Assembly: GCA_030682255.1 (NCBI GenBank)
Contig: JAUXOK010000027.1
Location: 1-64,000 of the forward strand
Direction of reading: 5' to 3'
Length of the DNA stretch: 64,000 bases
DNA from: Bacteroidota bacterium
GTDB lineage: Bacteria; Bacteroidota; Bacteroidia; NS11-12g; UBA955
Of the stretch, positions 1-9,397 are shown in pieces; within the stretch, counting starts at the first letter, position 1; each line of letters opens with the position of its first letter. The notes beneath the pieces were generated by a model. The model saw only the letters and a list, made by a program, of their open reading frames with translations, did no database searches and was not told the origin of the DNA. A program made the position numbers and the translations under genes.

Positions 1-5
1 CAGAA

Positions 6-150
6 GCACAGGCTATAACAGCACCTACCCAAAAGTGGCGGTTCAGTGGTTAAATCAAGATTTGTGCATCTATCAAAGTTTGTCCTTGGTTGACAGTGAA
101 GTGCTTCGAAATCGCCACCTTCGGGTAGCTGCAAAACGTTACCAGCAAGC
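6..150 (+). repeat. attC-1
   Basis: R'' is CTATAAC (13-19) and R' is GTTACCA (138-144). The arms CACCTACCCAAAAGTGGCGG and CGCCACCTTCGGGTAGCTGC pair imperfectly, with an unequal unpaired spacer next to the R boxes as in attC sites. It closes a cassette that lies left of the window and opens cassette 1. Confidence 0.85.
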
Positions 151-258
151 GTATTAGAGAGACACGACCACCAAAAAACGACCGTAACTCGACCGACAAT
201 TTCGCTGTTACTTGACACAAACCGACCTGACTTTTCCGACACTCAAGCCGACCCAAAT

Positions 259-375
259 GGTTTTAAAAATTTTTCCCACCGCACATTTTAAAAAATAATT
301 TTAGCCAGCCCACATTGGCACATTTGGGGTTTGCCCCACCGCACGACACGACCCACAGCAAACCCCAAAAGAGCC
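259..375 (+). repeat. Defence-module flank element, 5' copy in cassette 1 (X-Y)
   Basis: Part X is GTTTTAAAAATTTTT followed ten bases later by ATTTTAAAAAATAATTTT. Part Y (about 313-379) is a hairpin: ATTGGCACATTT, inner stem GGGGTTTGC, loop, GCAAACCCC, then AAAAGAGCCAAT. The same X-Y unit occurs at 19742-19854 with a different but again self-complementary inner stem. An inverted version (Y then reverse-complement X) closes the module at 8786-8913. It explains most of the 330-bp gene-free leader between attC-1 and the XRE gene. Confidence 0.75.
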
Positions 376-447
376 AATTTTGCCGACCCGCAATCAGGAT
401 GTTGAAAAGAATTTAACTTTTTTCAAGGTCAATAAAACGGACTTTAT

Positions 448-468
448 TACTTTTGACACGATTGTCAA
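448..468 (+). promoter_or_regulatory. Promoter -7 box overlapping palindromic operator of XRE gene (cassette 1)
   Basis: TACTTTTG (448-455) fits the Bacteroidota -7 consensus TAnnTTTG. Its last TTG is the start of a perfect palindrome TTGACA-CGAT-TGTCAA (453-468) lying between the -7 box and the ATG at 484. Equivalent palindromes sit at the same place before the XRE genes of cassettes 4 and 8, so autoregulation by the XRE protein is inferred. Confidence 0.7.
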
Positions 469-483
469 GAAATACAATTCAAG

Positions 484-798
484 ATGCAAACAGAAAATTT
501 AGGCGACTACATCAGACAGCTAAGAGAACAGGCAGAAATGCCTTTACGCAAACTTGCTGCATTGCTCGACATTGACCAAAGCACACTAAGCAAATTAGAG
601 CGTGGAGAACGACCTGTAAGCCGACAAATGTTGCCAATCATTGCTAAGACTTTTAAAGTGGACGAAAAAGAACTTGTGATAAAGTTTATGAGCAAACAAG
701 TGGCTTATCAACTGGCAGACGAGAAATATGCCAAAGACATTTTAATTGCGGCAGAAGAAGAAATAAAATACTTAACCAAGAAGAACAGTAAAAAGTAA
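484..798 (+). CDS. XRE-family transcriptional regulator of the R-M module (controller-like)
   Basis: A 104-residue protein with a helix-turn-helix of the XRE/Cro type at about residues 8-62 (IRQLREQAEMPLRKLAALLDID, then STLSKLERGERPVS), followed by a charged C-terminal helix (about 70-104). The architecture is that of small controller proteins of R-M systems. It is the first gene of the cassette, and its stop overlaps the start of the Res gene by one base, so the two are translationally coupled. A palindrome overlapping the -7 box suggests it represses its own operon. Paralogues with the same C-terminal helix open cassettes 4 and 8. DNA binding is well supported; the role as R-M controller is inferred from position. 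Confidence 0.85.
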   Translation: MQTENLGDYIRQLREQAEMPLRKLAALLDIDQSTLSKLERGERPVSRQMLPIIAKTFKVDEKELVIKFMSKQVAYQLADEKYAKDILIAAEEEIKYLTKKNSKK

Positions 799-3503
799 TG
801 GAATTACAATTAGAGAGTTTAAAATATCAGGACATTGCCGTTCAATCGGTGGTGAAAGTGTTTGACGGAACAGAGAAAAACACTTTTGACAATGCTTGCA
901 TTGAGGGCATCCGCTCTAATGTTTGCAAACTGACAGCAGAGCAAATCAAAGAAAACATAAAAGGTGTTTTGACTGAAAATGGTATTGACGAAGATACCGC
1001 CAAACTTTCAGCAGACAACGACCTTTGTATTGAAATGGAAACTGGAACAGGAAAGACACTTGTTTACATCAAAACTATTTATGAATTATACAAGCATTAC
1101 GGATTTACCAAGTTCATCATTTTAGTTCCTTCGGTTGCCATCAGACAAGGTGTTTTGAGTGCTTTTAAAATTTTTGACAAGCAACTTGAAAATATTTATG
1201 GGTTCACTCCCAAAGCATTTGAGTATGACAGTAAGCGACTCAATAAAGTAACCAACTTTATTGAGGAACAGCATCCGCAAGTAATGGTAATGACACTTGC
1301 TTCGTTCAACTCGGAAGACAAAATTTTAAATCAGGCACAAAGAGAAGATTTGTTTGCAAACATTCCTTTTATTGATGCAATCGGCAAAACAAACCCGATT
1401 ATCATAATGGACGAGCCACAGGAAGGAATGGACACAGAAAACTCAATAAAGCAAATCGCCAAATTAAATCCATTATACAAACTTCGTTATTCGGCTACAC
1501 ACAAGGCTTTAAAAAACTTGGTTTACCGCTTAACGCCTTATGACAGCTACAAACAAGGACTAGTAAAGAAAATTGAAGTCTTGACCGTAACTGAAAAAAA
1601 CGATGAAGCCACCATAAAAATTGAACTCACAGAAACGCAAAACGGAAAAGGCGACCCAAAAGCCAAACTAAAAGCGTGGAAAATGAAAGGTGGAAAATTT
1701 GTTTTTGAAGAAACCAACTGGCTAAAAGTTGGCGACAACTTGGGAGAGAAAACAAATAACCCAAGTTATTTGAATTACAAAATTACCCGCATCAACAAAA
1801 GTTTAAAGACTGGAAAATGGTCGGTTGAATTTTCAAATGGTGTAATCTTAGAAGAAAAACAATCAGCAGGAAACTTACAAAGCATTTGGGCTTTACAGTT
1901 AGAATGGCTCATTCGCAGACACTTTCAGAAAACACAAAAATTTGCAGAGCAAGGCATCAAGTGTCTTTCACTCATCTTCATTGACAAAGTAGCTAACTAC
2001 ATTGGCGAAACTCCAATCATTAAAGACCTTTTCATTGAAAAATATAAATTGGTTTATGCTGAATGGAACGAGGGCAAACAACCCACAGACGAACACATCA
2101 ACCAAATTCAAGGATATTATTTTGCTCAAAAAGCAAGCGGAGAATTTGCCGACAATGAAGGAGGACAAAAAGAGCAAAAGAAAATCTATGAACTCATTTT
2201 AAAAGGCAAAGAAGAACTATTAACCATATCAAACCCTGTTCAGTTTATTTTTTCTCACTCTGCATTGGGTGTTGGATGGGACAATCCGAATGTTTTCAAT
2301 ATCGCAACACTCAACACCGCTTATTCAGAAATCCGCAAACGTCAGGAAATTGGTAGAGGTTTAAGAATTTGTGTAAACCAAGACGGACACAGAATTTATG
2401 ATGCTTTGAATGTAGAAGATACAGAACGCATCAATCAATTAACCGTAATACCGAATGAAACCTACGAAACTTTTGTAACGCAGTATCAGGAGGAAATAAA
2501 AGAGGTTTACGGAACTGCCAAAGCAGGTGCAGGTCTTACGCATACTCACAAAGGAAAACCGCAAAATGAAGTTCATTTTAAACGCAATACAAGTGAACCA
2601 ATTGATGCAGCTTTCAAACGCTTCTGGAAATCGTTAGCCAAGAAAACTGATTATCTTATTTCGTTTAACGAAGAAAACCTCATTGAAAAATCAATTGAGG
2701 AAATCAACAAAATAAACATTGCCGATTATGTGGCAGAAGTAAGCAGCCGTTCCATTGGTGAAATTACTGAAGAAGGAATAAAAGACGATTTTGGAGGAAC
2801 GGAAACTTACGCTTTAAAAGCCTACTTCACACCTTTGGATTTGGTAGAAGAACTTAGCGAAAACACAGGACTTAGTTACCCGGCACTTTTTAAAATAGTG
2901 GAAGGAATTACCAATCACGAACACTTCGTTAAAAATCCACCGCAGTTTATCCATCAGGCAGCAGCAATAATCCGCAACATTGAATTGGACGAAATGATAA
3001 GAGGACTTGACTATCATTTGACTGGTGAGGCATTTCCTTTTTCATTTGATGATTTTGTAAGAAACATTGCTCCACAGGCTTATGTGGACACACCCAAAAG
3101 AGGCGTGTTTGATAAAATGCTTGTGGATAGTGATGTAGAAAGAACATTTGCAAAAACAGCCGACCTTGATGATGAAATAATTTGTTTCCTCAAACTTCCG
3201 AGCTATTACAAAATAAAAACGCCTATTGGCGAATATGAACCTGACTTTGGTTTAGTGATGAAACGCAAGAGTTTGAAAACAGGTAGTGAAAGCGAGTATT
3301 ATTTTGTAATTGAAACCAAAGGAACAAACGACATCAACGATAAAAAATCATTGACTGAAAGTGAGGTTTATCGAATTAAATGTGCAATGAAACACTTTGA
3401 AGCCCTTGGCGTGGAAGTGCATTACGAAGCACCAGTAAAAGAATACAGCTACTTTAAAACAGAAGCTACCAAAACCATTAATTCAATAATTGAACAAGCA
3501 TAA
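798..3503 (+). CDS. Type III restriction enzyme Res-like subunit (DEAD-type helicase plus nuclease)
   Basis: A 901-residue superfamily 2 helicase/nuclease. Visible motifs are Walker A METGTGKT (about residues 78-85), the Walker B/motif II IIMDEPQ (about 202-208), motif III YSAT (about 230), motif VI RQEIGRGLR (about 514-522), and a C-terminal PD-(D/E)XK nuclease with EPDFG (about 813) and VIETKG (about 835-840). This order matches Res of type III restriction systems, which translocates on DNA and cleaves when two unmethylated sites are met, acting in complex with Mod. The Mod gene starts five bases after its stop. All key motifs are present, so the enzyme looks intact. Confidence 0.9.
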   Translation: MELQLESLKYQDIAVQSVVKVFDGTEKNTFDNACIEGIRSNVCKLTAEQIKENIKGVLTENGIDEDTAKLSADNDLCIEMETGTGKTLVYIKTIYELYKHYGFTKFIILVPSVAIRQGVLSAFKIFDKQLENIYGFTPKAFEYDSKRLNKVTNFIEEQHPQVMVMTLASFNSEDKILNQAQREDLFANIPFIDAIGKTNPIIIMDEPQEGMDTENSIKQIAKLNPLYKLRYSATHKALKNLVYRLTPYDSYKQGLVKKIEVLTVTEKNDEATIKIELTETQNGKGDPKAKLKAWKMKGGKFVFEETNWLKVGDNLGEKTNNPSYLNYKITRINKSLKTGKWSVEFSNGVILEEKQSAGNLQSIWALQLEWLIRRHFQKTQKFAEQGIKCLSLIFIDKVANYIGETPIIKDLFIEKYKLVYAEWNEGKQPTDEHINQIQGYYFAQKASGEFADNEGGQKEQKKIYELILKGKEELLTISNPVQFIFSHSALGVGWDNPNVFNIATLNTAYSEIRKRQEIGRGLRICVNQDGHRIYDALNVEDTERINQLTVIPNETYETFVTQYQEEIKEVYGTAKAGAGLTHTHKGKPQNEVHFKRNTSEPIDAAFKRFWKSLAKKTDYLISFNEENLIEKSIEEINKINIADYVAEVSSRSIGEITEEGIKDDFGGTETYALKAYFTPLDLVEELSENTGLSYPALFKIVEGITNHEHFVKNPPQFIHQAAAIIRNIELDEMIRGLDYHLTGEAFPFSFDDFVRNIAPQAYVDTPKRGVFDKMLVDSDVERTFAKTADLDDEIICFLKLPSYYKIKTPIGEYEPDFGLVMKRKSLKTGSESEYYFVIETKGTNDINDKKSLTESEVYRIKCAMKHFEALGVEVHYEAPVKEYSYFKTEATKTINSIIEQA

Positions 3504-3507
3504 AGAA

Positions 3508-5451
3508 ATGGAAAACATTAACGATTATATGCCATTGAGCAACGACTGGAACAAAGAGCGTTTGGAGACTTTGAAAAAAATGTTTCCTGACCTTTTTAGC
3601 AACGAAGGCAATTTGAATATCAATGAACTGAAAAAACTTGTCGATGCTGATAGTGTGAATGAAACTGAACGCTATGAGTTTCGTTGGTTCGGAAAAAGTG
3701 CAGCCAAACGCAAAGCATTTTCACCAAGTAATGCTACTTTAATTTTTGACGAAAAAAGAAGCGTAAACCCAAACGAAACAGATAACCTGATTATTGAAGG
3801 CGAAAATTTAGAAGTGCTAAAATTGTTAAGCACCGCATACAGAGAAAAAATAAAGTGCATTTACATAGACCCGCCATATAACACAGGAAAAGACTTTGTG
3901 TATTCTGACAATTACTCGCAAGACAAAAGAGCATATTGGGAAGATGCAGGGGTTATCGAAGAAGGATTAAAGATTGATACCAACACAGAAACAGACGGTA
4001 GATACCACAGCAATTGGCTGAATATGATATATAGTCGTTTGTTGATTGCAAGGCAACTTTTGCGTGAAGATGGTGTAATTTTTATCTCGATAGATGATAT
4101 AGAAATAACACATTTAAGAAAATTATGCAATGAAGTATTTGGAGAGGAAAATTTTGTATCAAATTTAATTTGGAAAAGTGGAAGAACAGCTGCATCTCAC
4201 TTTACAAACGAACACGAATACATTCTATGCTTTGCCAAAAATAAAACTGAATTACCGCTTTTCAAGTTTGAAGGTGAAGAAAGCATTTCTGATAGGGCAA
4301 TTAAAAGACCAAGCGAAAAAAATCCTGTCTCTCAAATTAATTTCCCTAAGGGAATGGACTTTGAATGTGAAGATAAAATTTTCCCTTCTGAATTTGGGAA
4401 CGGTGAACCTATTAAAGTTGTGAATGGGGTCTTTGAAGCAAAAGACGGCAAACTCGCTAATGATGTTACACTTGAGGCTGCTTGGACAATGAAAGATATG
4501 ATTGAGAGTTGGATAGATGGTGAAACAGTAATAGACCAAAAAGGACAGATTGTTACAAGGTTCTTTTTTAAGGACAATGGAGTATTACAGTATGAAAAAG
4601 AAAAAGGCACCATTCATCCTAAATCAATTATTGTCGACTATTCAACAAAGAACGGCACTAATGCACTAAAGGCACTTTTAGGAAAACCATATTTTGATTT
4701 TCCTAAGCCACCTGCATTATTGAGACACTTTTATGAGGTTGTTACAGATGAAGAAGATATTGTTTTAGATTTTTTCGCTGGCTCAGGGTCAACAGGTGAA
4801 GCTGTTTTAGAACTCAATAAAGATGAATTGAAAAATAGAAAATTTATTCTTGTTCAAATACCTGAATTGACAGATAAAAAAAGTGATGCCTTTAAAGATG
4901 GGTTTAAAAAAATCAGTGACATTACCATAGAACGCAACAAACGAGTTGTAGAAAAAATTATCGAAGAAAAGAAAAAAGAGCAACCCGACTTATTTACAAA
5001 CGGACACAAAGAAGACGCTTTAAAAGGTTTGGGCTTCAAGGTTTTCAAACTAGTAAAATCAAACTTCCCAAGAGTGGAGTTTGCACCCGACCCTGAAAAA
5101 TCAACCGAAGAAAATGTTGAGTTGCTGAAAAAATACATCAGAGATAAAGAAGCACAACTCATTACCGCTTTCAATCGTGATGAATTAGTAACCGAAATTT
5201 TAATCAAAAACGGTTTTACACTCAATTACACTTTAACCAAACAAGATGAGTTTAAGAAAAATGAAATCTTCTTTGCCACAGACGGAGAAAAAGAAACCCT
5301 GATTTGCTTAGACATTTCAATTGATATGGAAACCGTAGAACATTTCAAAAAACACAACACTCAAAAATTCATATGCCTTGAACGTGCCTTAGACACCACC
5401 AAAAAATGGAACTTGAAGCATTATTTAGGCGATAAGTTTAATGCATTTTAA
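3508..5451 (+). CDS. Type III-like adenine-N6 DNA methyltransferase (Mod)
   Basis: A 647-residue beta-class N6-adenine methylase: the catalytic motif IV, DPPYNTGKDF (about residue 120), precedes the SAM-binding motif I, DFFAGSGSTGEAV (about 420-432). The region between them (about 200-400) would hold the target-recognition domain. The N-terminal ERYEFRWFGKSAAKRKAF segment is typical of Mod proteins. An upstream TTG at 3490 would overlap the Res gene, but the ATG at 3508 (MENINDYMPLSN) is preferred because it begins five bases after the Res stop. It methylates the host site and gives Res its specificity. The recognition sequence cannot be read from the protein. Confidence 0.9.
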   Translation: MENINDYMPLSNDWNKERLETLKKMFPDLFSNEGNLNINELKKLVDADSVNETERYEFRWFGKSAAKRKAFSPSNATLIFDEKRSVNPNETDNLIIEGENLEVLKLLSTAYREKIKCIYIDPPYNTGKDFVYSDNYSQDKRAYWEDAGVIEEGLKIDTNTETDGRYHSNWLNMIYSRLLIARQLLREDGVIFISIDDIEITHLRKLCNEVFGEENFVSNLIWKSGRTAASHFTNEHEYILCFAKNKTELPLFKFEGEESISDRAIKRPSEKNPVSQINFPKGMDFECEDKIFPSEFGNGEPIKVVNGVFEAKDGKLANDVTLEAAWTMKDMIESWIDGETVIDQKGQIVTRFFFKDNGVLQYEKEKGTIHPKSIIVDYSTKNGTNALKALLGKPYFDFPKPPALLRHFYEVVTDEEDIVLDFFAGSGSTGEAVLELNKDELKNRKFILVQIPELTDKKSDAFKDGFKKISDITIERNKRVVEKIIEEKKKEQPDLFTNGHKEDALKGLGFKVFKLVKSNFPRVEFAPDPEKSTEENVELLKKYIRDKEAQLITAFNRDELVTEILIKNGFTLNYTLTKQDEFKKNEIFFATDGEKETLICLDISIDMETVEHFKKHNTQKFICLERALDTTKKWNLKHYLGDKFNAF

Positions 5452-5460
5452 AATATAGTT

Positions 5461-7482
5461 ATGAGCAGTTTAATAATAAACCGTGTTTTACTTGAAATTG
5501 GTGATACAAACAACTTACCCTTATATGTATCAAAACAAAACAATAATGGGTTTCATAAAAAATACCAATATCTTAAATCAGATATTTATGAAGATAAACT
5601 TTCAGCAGAAAACATAGAAAAAGTAAAACATCTTAAAGATGAAGATGATTGCTATTATACATTTTTTTCAATTAATGATTCTAATGCGATTGAATTAAGT
5701 CCAAATGAATATAATTTTGATAATCTAAAAATAAAATACATAAGAGAACTTCTATGTGAAATCTTCAAAAGTAAAGGCTTTATAGTAAGTAAAAATCCTG
5801 GCTATGGAACAGATTTATCTATTTACGAAAGAATTGATAGTTATGATAGCAATTGGGACAGGTTTAGAAGGTATGACTTTAAGTTATTTAATCAAGGAAA
5901 TATACTGAGCTTTGTTATAGGTAGTGAATCTACAATTATTAGTAAAGCTAAACAACAAGTAAATGAGAGAAAAACAATAGTAAATAATGTTGTTACAAAA
6001 TTTGATAGTGGCAATATAGAACATATAGTAATAGCTGATAATAGGACTAAAAGTGAAATAGGATATGACTTTTCAACCGAAAGAAGAAAGAAATTTAGCT
6101 ATAAAGAATCCTATCAAAATTTAATTAATTTTTATAACAATGTTTTACAAAAAATAGAAGATGAACGAATAAAGGTGCAAGCAGGTGGATTAAAAACCGT
6201 TGAAAATATCAAAGTAAAACAGGTTAGCTTCAAAGAAAACCTAATGCTTTTTGGCAGTAATAAAACTGATATTAATCCAGTAAGTGGTTTGAGGAATTAT
6301 GGCATACATAGTAAATCGCCTTTAGCCGATAAGATAAATTTTATCTTCATTTACAAAGAAAGTAGTGATGCAAATACATTATTTGCATACTTAAAAAGTG
6401 GTTTTAAACATTTTCCCGGTTTACTTAGCTATGTTGGGATTCCTATCACAAGATTAGATAAGGATAAAAGTCTCAAATATGATGATGAAATTGATTTAAG
6501 AAATAAGATTAAGGAACATATTCAGAATCATTTTCCTGAAAATCAATATCAAAATTATTTTGCGATAGTTATACAGCCTTTTAGCAAATCTGAACCTGAA
6601 ATAATGGAAGAAGATGAACAAGACGAACTATATTACTTAATCAAAGGACTATTATTAAATAAAGGCATTTCTTCTCAATTTATAAAAAATGAAAATATTC
6701 ATAAAGCCGATTTTCATTATCATTTACCCAATATTGCAATTGCCATATTAGCAAAACTTAGAGGGATTCCTTGGAAACTAAAATCGCATCAAAAAAATGA
6801 ACTTATTGTAGGTTTTAATTGCAAAAAAGTTGATGATACTCGATTTATCGGTTCAGCAGTTTATTTTTCTAACGATGGCTTAATTGGAAGAACAGCATTT
6901 TTTCCTGAAACAAATAATAACAATGAAATTATTACACATTTAAGACAATCAATTCAAAACTACATTACAGAAAAAAATGAAAAACCTGAAAGATTAATCA
7001 TTCATTATTACAAAACTTTTAGCTCATCAGAAAAACAAAAAATTGAAAACCTGATAAAGAGAGAGTTTAATTTGGAATTGCCATTTGCTTTAGTTGAAAT
7101 TAATGATACAAAATCCTCCCAAGATATATGTTTTGATGTCAACAATAATTATGGTATGCCGCTTAGTGGCACATATACTCAATTAAGTAAAAATGAGTAT
7201 CTCTTATTCAATAATAATCGCTACGAAACACAACCTGCAAGAACTATTATTGATGAATTACCCATTAAAATAAAAATTCATTTTGCAGACACTGGAGGTT
7301 TTTCACATTATGATTTGATAAATCAGATTTACGAATTTTCTCGATTGTATTGGCGCAGCTTAAAGCAAAAAAGTCAACCTGTAACGACAGTATATTCAAA
7401 ATATATAGCCGATTTTAGGTCAAAATATTCATATGGAATTATTGATAATGATACTGTTAATAATTCACCTTGGTTTTTATAG
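5461..7482 (+). CDS. Prokaryotic Argonaute-like protein with inactive PIWI domain
   Basis: A 673-residue protein whose C-terminal half is a MID-PIWI module: PNIAIAILAKLRGIPWKL (about residues 423-440) is the diagnostic PIWI entry, followed by a RNase H-like core and a typical C-terminal helix (SHYDLINQIYEFSRLYWRS). Catalytic residues appear lost: the strand that normally carries the first Asp reads IVGFNCKK (about 448-455), and the usual HRDG position reads IHYYKTF (about 512-518). It therefore probably binds guide and target without cutting. The N-terminal 270 residues are less clear (N/PAZ-like or an accessory domain). The gene sits 9 bp after Mod and 3 bp before a SIR2 gene, so activation of SIR2 on invader recognition is a reasonable inference. 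Confidence 0.8.
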   Translation: MSSLIINRVLLEIGDTNNLPLYVSKQNNNGFHKKYQYLKSDIYEDKLSAENIEKVKHLKDEDDCYYTFFSINDSNAIELSPNEYNFDNLKIKYIRELLCEIFKSKGFIVSKNPGYGTDLSIYERIDSYDSNWDRFRRYDFKLFNQGNILSFVIGSESTIISKAKQQVNERKTIVNNVVTKFDSGNIEHIVIADNRTKSEIGYDFSTERRKKFSYKESYQNLINFYNNVLQKIEDERIKVQAGGLKTVENIKVKQVSFKENLMLFGSNKTDINPVSGLRNYGIHSKSPLADKINFIFIYKESSDANTLFAYLKSGFKHFPGLLSYVGIPITRLDKDKSLKYDDEIDLRNKIKEHIQNHFPENQYQNYFAIVIQPFSKSEPEIMEEDEQDELYYLIKGLLLNKGISSQFIKNENIHKADFHYHLPNIAIAILAKLRGIPWKLKSHQKNELIVGFNCKKVDDTRFIGSAVYFSNDGLIGRTAFFPETNNNNEIITHLRQSIQNYITEKNEKPERLIIHYYKTFSSSEKQKIENLIKREFNLELPFALVEINDTKSSQDICFDVNNNYGMPLSGTYTQLSKNEYLLFNNNRYETQPARTIIDELPIKIKIHFADTGGFSHYDLINQIYEFSRLYWRSLKQKSQPVTTVYSKYIADFRSKYSYGIIDNDTVNNSPWFL

Positions 7483-7485
7483 ACT

Positions 7486-8781
7486 ATGGAAATTAAAGAA
7501 GCCATAAATAAATCGTTGTTTTTTTTGGGTGCAGGCGCATCTAAGAATGCTGGATGTTTGTTATCATTCGATATGTTGAGTTTTCTGCGAGACGAAATAC
7601 AAAACGATACAGATAATAAATTTCTGCCAAGCGAGAAAAAAGCCTTAAAATTCATACTTAGTTGTTTAGAATATCATAATGAATGGCGAACATTAGAATT
7701 ATCTGATAAAGATTTTAAGTTCACTCCTAATATCGAAGAATTAGCATTAATAATAAGAAGAATAAAAAACAGAGAAAACTTTATTCCATACCCAATAACA
7801 GGTAACTGGTCAGATAAACTAACCCAATTAGAAAACGAATATCAAAGGGAACCATCAACAGAAAAGAAGGGCAAAACTATTTTTGAAGCTATTGATTTAA
7901 AACTTAAATGTGAACTACTACCAGAATGGTTAAATTTTGATTCACAAAATCTAGGATATTTTAAACCACTATCTGATTTTTTTAGAAGTCATCCTAATGA
8001 AAAGTTCCGTTTAGATATATTTTCTTTAAATAATGATTTAGTAATAGAAGAATTTTCAGCAAAAAATAACCTTTCCCCTTGGCGTGGGTTTTCAAATGGA
8101 AAGTGGGTTGGATTAGATGTAGATGAAGTAAAAATGGAAGATTTTGACAGAATAAACTTATTCAAATTACACGGCTCACTAGATTGGGTGCGTTTGTCTA
8201 CCAATGAATTTAAGCAAAAGCAAGATTTAACAACGCAGGATGAAGAAAATATTGATAAATACCATAATCCATATGTGATATTCGGTCAAGGAACAAAAAC
8301 ATTTTCCATAGAACCATTCTTCTCATTAGTCCAGCATTTCAAGAAAAAGCTGTCTGAAAAAGAATACTTTTTTGTAATTGGTTACAGTTTTTTCGACCCT
8401 TATATCAATAATTTGTTAATTGAAGCTACGAGTGGAAACAGTAAAAAAATCATCATAATAAATCCAAAATTTGGACCTGATGGAATTAAAATTGAAGGAG
8501 TGTTTAAGCATTTAAGCGAAGATAAATATTTCAGAATTGAGTATCCATCAAAAACAGATGTAAATACATTAGCAAAATATATTGAAAAAATTCAAACCAA
8601 CGCATTTTACTCCGAGTTACCTGAATACAATGTATCACAAATTACTTCTAACAACATTGAAATCCTTCCGATAGGTTTCGATACTTTCTTACAAAAGTTT
8701 TTTGAAAATGGAGGAAAACTGTTTCTAGATTTTATTAAGGATTTTGAAAATAAGAAAAATGAAGAAGAAAAGCCTTTCTGA
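7486..8781 (+). CDS. SIR2-domain NADase-like effector
   Basis: A 431-residue SIR2-fold protein. The NAD-binding loop FFLGAGASKNAG is at about residues 11-22; SLNNDLVIE (about 179-187) corresponds to the usual TTNYDxxIE, and KLHGSLDW (about 226-233) carries the conserved catalytic-type His. FVIGYSFFDPYINNLL is the family's C-terminal signature. Such SIR2 proteins deplete NAD+ to abort infection, often partnered with Argonaute proteins. It starts three bases after the Argonaute stop. There is no APAZ domain fused to it that I can recognise, which separates it from the short-Argonaute SIR2-APAZ layout. The last about 60 residues are unassigned. Confidence 0.85.
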   Translation: MEIKEAINKSLFFLGAGASKNAGCLLSFDMLSFLRDEIQNDTDNKFLPSEKKALKFILSCLEYHNEWRTLELSDKDFKFTPNIEELALIIRRIKNRENFIPYPITGNWSDKLTQLENEYQREPSTEKKGKTIFEAIDLKLKCELLPEWLNFDSQNLGYFKPLSDFFRSHPNEKFRLDIFSLNNDLVIEEFSAKNNLSPWRGFSNGKWVGLDVDEVKMEDFDRINLFKLHGSLDWVRLSTNEFKQKQDLTTQDEENIDKYHNPYVIFGQGTKTFSIEPFFSLVQHFKKKLSEKEYFFVIGYSFFDPYINNLLIEATSGNSKKIIIINPKFGPDGIKIEGVFKHLSEDKYFRIEYPSKTDVNTLAKYIEKIQTNAFYSELPEYNVSQITSNNIEILPIGFDTFLQKFFENGGKLFLDFIKDFENKKNEEEKPF

Positions 8782-8785
8782 AAAT

Positions 8786-8913
8786 AGGTGTAAGCACATT
8801 TGCAAACCGCTACAAGCCCACCCGAAGACCAAAGTTTGCAAAAGAGCTTCCACCTCTCCCACCCAAGAAAAATTATTTTTTAAAATTTCCTTCCCTTCAA
8901 AAATTTTTAAAAC
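8786..8913 (-). repeat. Defence-module flank element, 3' copy in cassette 1 (Y-X')
   Basis: Immediately after the SIR2 stop is a hairpin: AGGTG...GCACATTTGCAAAC, loop, GTTTGCAAAAGAGC...CACCT (8786-8855). It is followed by AAATTATTTTTTAAAATTT and AAAAATTTTTAAAAC (8868-8913), the reverse complement of the X part at 260-304. The near-identical unit lies at 29767-29892. Together with the 5' copy it brackets the five-gene module. Confidence 0.75.
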
Positions 8914-9011
8914 CGTAACCGCTCAACCGACACATAAAAACCAAAGCACTAACTGGACAATGACAGCGAAACCCTTATCAGACCTGACTTTCACGACACG
9001 ACAGACAGAAC

Positions 9012-9156
9012 GCCAGCTGGTAACAGCGGTTTTGCAAAAGTGGCGGTGCAGTGCTTCGTATGACAGTGAAGTGGTTAATCAAAATTTAGTTCTTCGATTG
9101 AAGTATAGTGGTGAAAATCGCCACCTTCGCAAAGCCGCAAACCGTTATAACCAATG
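9012..9156 (+). repeat. attC-2
   Basis: R'' TGGTAAC (9018-9024), extended GCCAGCTGGTAAC, complements the start of cassette 1. R' is GTTATAA (9144-9150). The arms are GGTTTTGCAAAAGTGGCGG and CGCCACCTTCGCAAAGCC. This is the TTTTGC-type inner sequence shared with attC-7 and attC-8. Confidence 0.85.
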
Positions 9157-9372
9157 CTATGCGACACGTACATCAACAACAATTGCGGTTTTAGTATGGT
9201 AAACAACAAATCTATATTCAGTTTGTGTTCCTTTCTTAATCCACAAAGCACAGTTATAAATACCTTCTTTTCGGTCTTTCATTAAAGTTTCTTCGTATTC
9301 GATAGCTTTTGAAACGGCTTCTGTTCTTAAAAAACCGCAATGTTTGTCTGTTTTGATAATTATTTTTTTCAT
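9157..9372 (-). CDS. Small uncharacterised protein, sole gene of cassette 2, reverse orientation
   Basis: A 71-residue protein (MKKIIIKTDKHCGFLRTEAV...) with alternating beta and helical character and no recognised domain. It fills the 328-bp cassette 2 and is the only gene in the array transcribed against the attC direction; its TAG stop lies directly beside the R' box of attC-2. Its compositional pattern (hydrophobic strand VVVYHTKTAIVVDVRV-like at the C-terminus) looks like a real protein rather than a shadow. Function unknown. A gene in this orientation cannot be driven by a promoter upstream of the array, so it would need its own promoter. Confidence 0.55.
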   Translation of the reverse strand: MKKIIIKTDKHCGFLRTEAVSKAIEYEETLMKDRKEGIYNCALWIKKGTQTEYRFVVYHTKTAIVVDVRVA

Positions 9373-9397
9373 CTTAATTTATTTAGTTTGTAAAAAA

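Larger units (their letters stand above)
139..9144 (+). mobile_element. Cassette 1: 9.0-kb defence cassette (XRE, Res, Mod, Argonaute, SIR2)
   Basis: The cassette begins TTACCAGC after attC-1 and its own R'' box reads GCTGGTAAC (9016-9024), an exact complement. It holds five co-directional genes with gaps of at most 9 bp, so it is probably one operon under the promoter at 448-455. Paired hairpin elements lie just inside both ends (259-375 and 8786-8913). Typical integron cassettes hold one gene in under 1 kb, so this is exceptionally large. Confidence 0.8.

Noticed and set aside
50-256. Open frame on the minus strand across attC-1
   Set aside because: It is read through the repeat arms and leader; the same artefact appears at other attC sites and shows no protein-like pattern.
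8744-9202. 152-codon + strand frame after the SIR2 gene
   Set aside because: It runs through the SIR2 end, the hairpin element and attC-2; composition is that of repeats, not of a protein.
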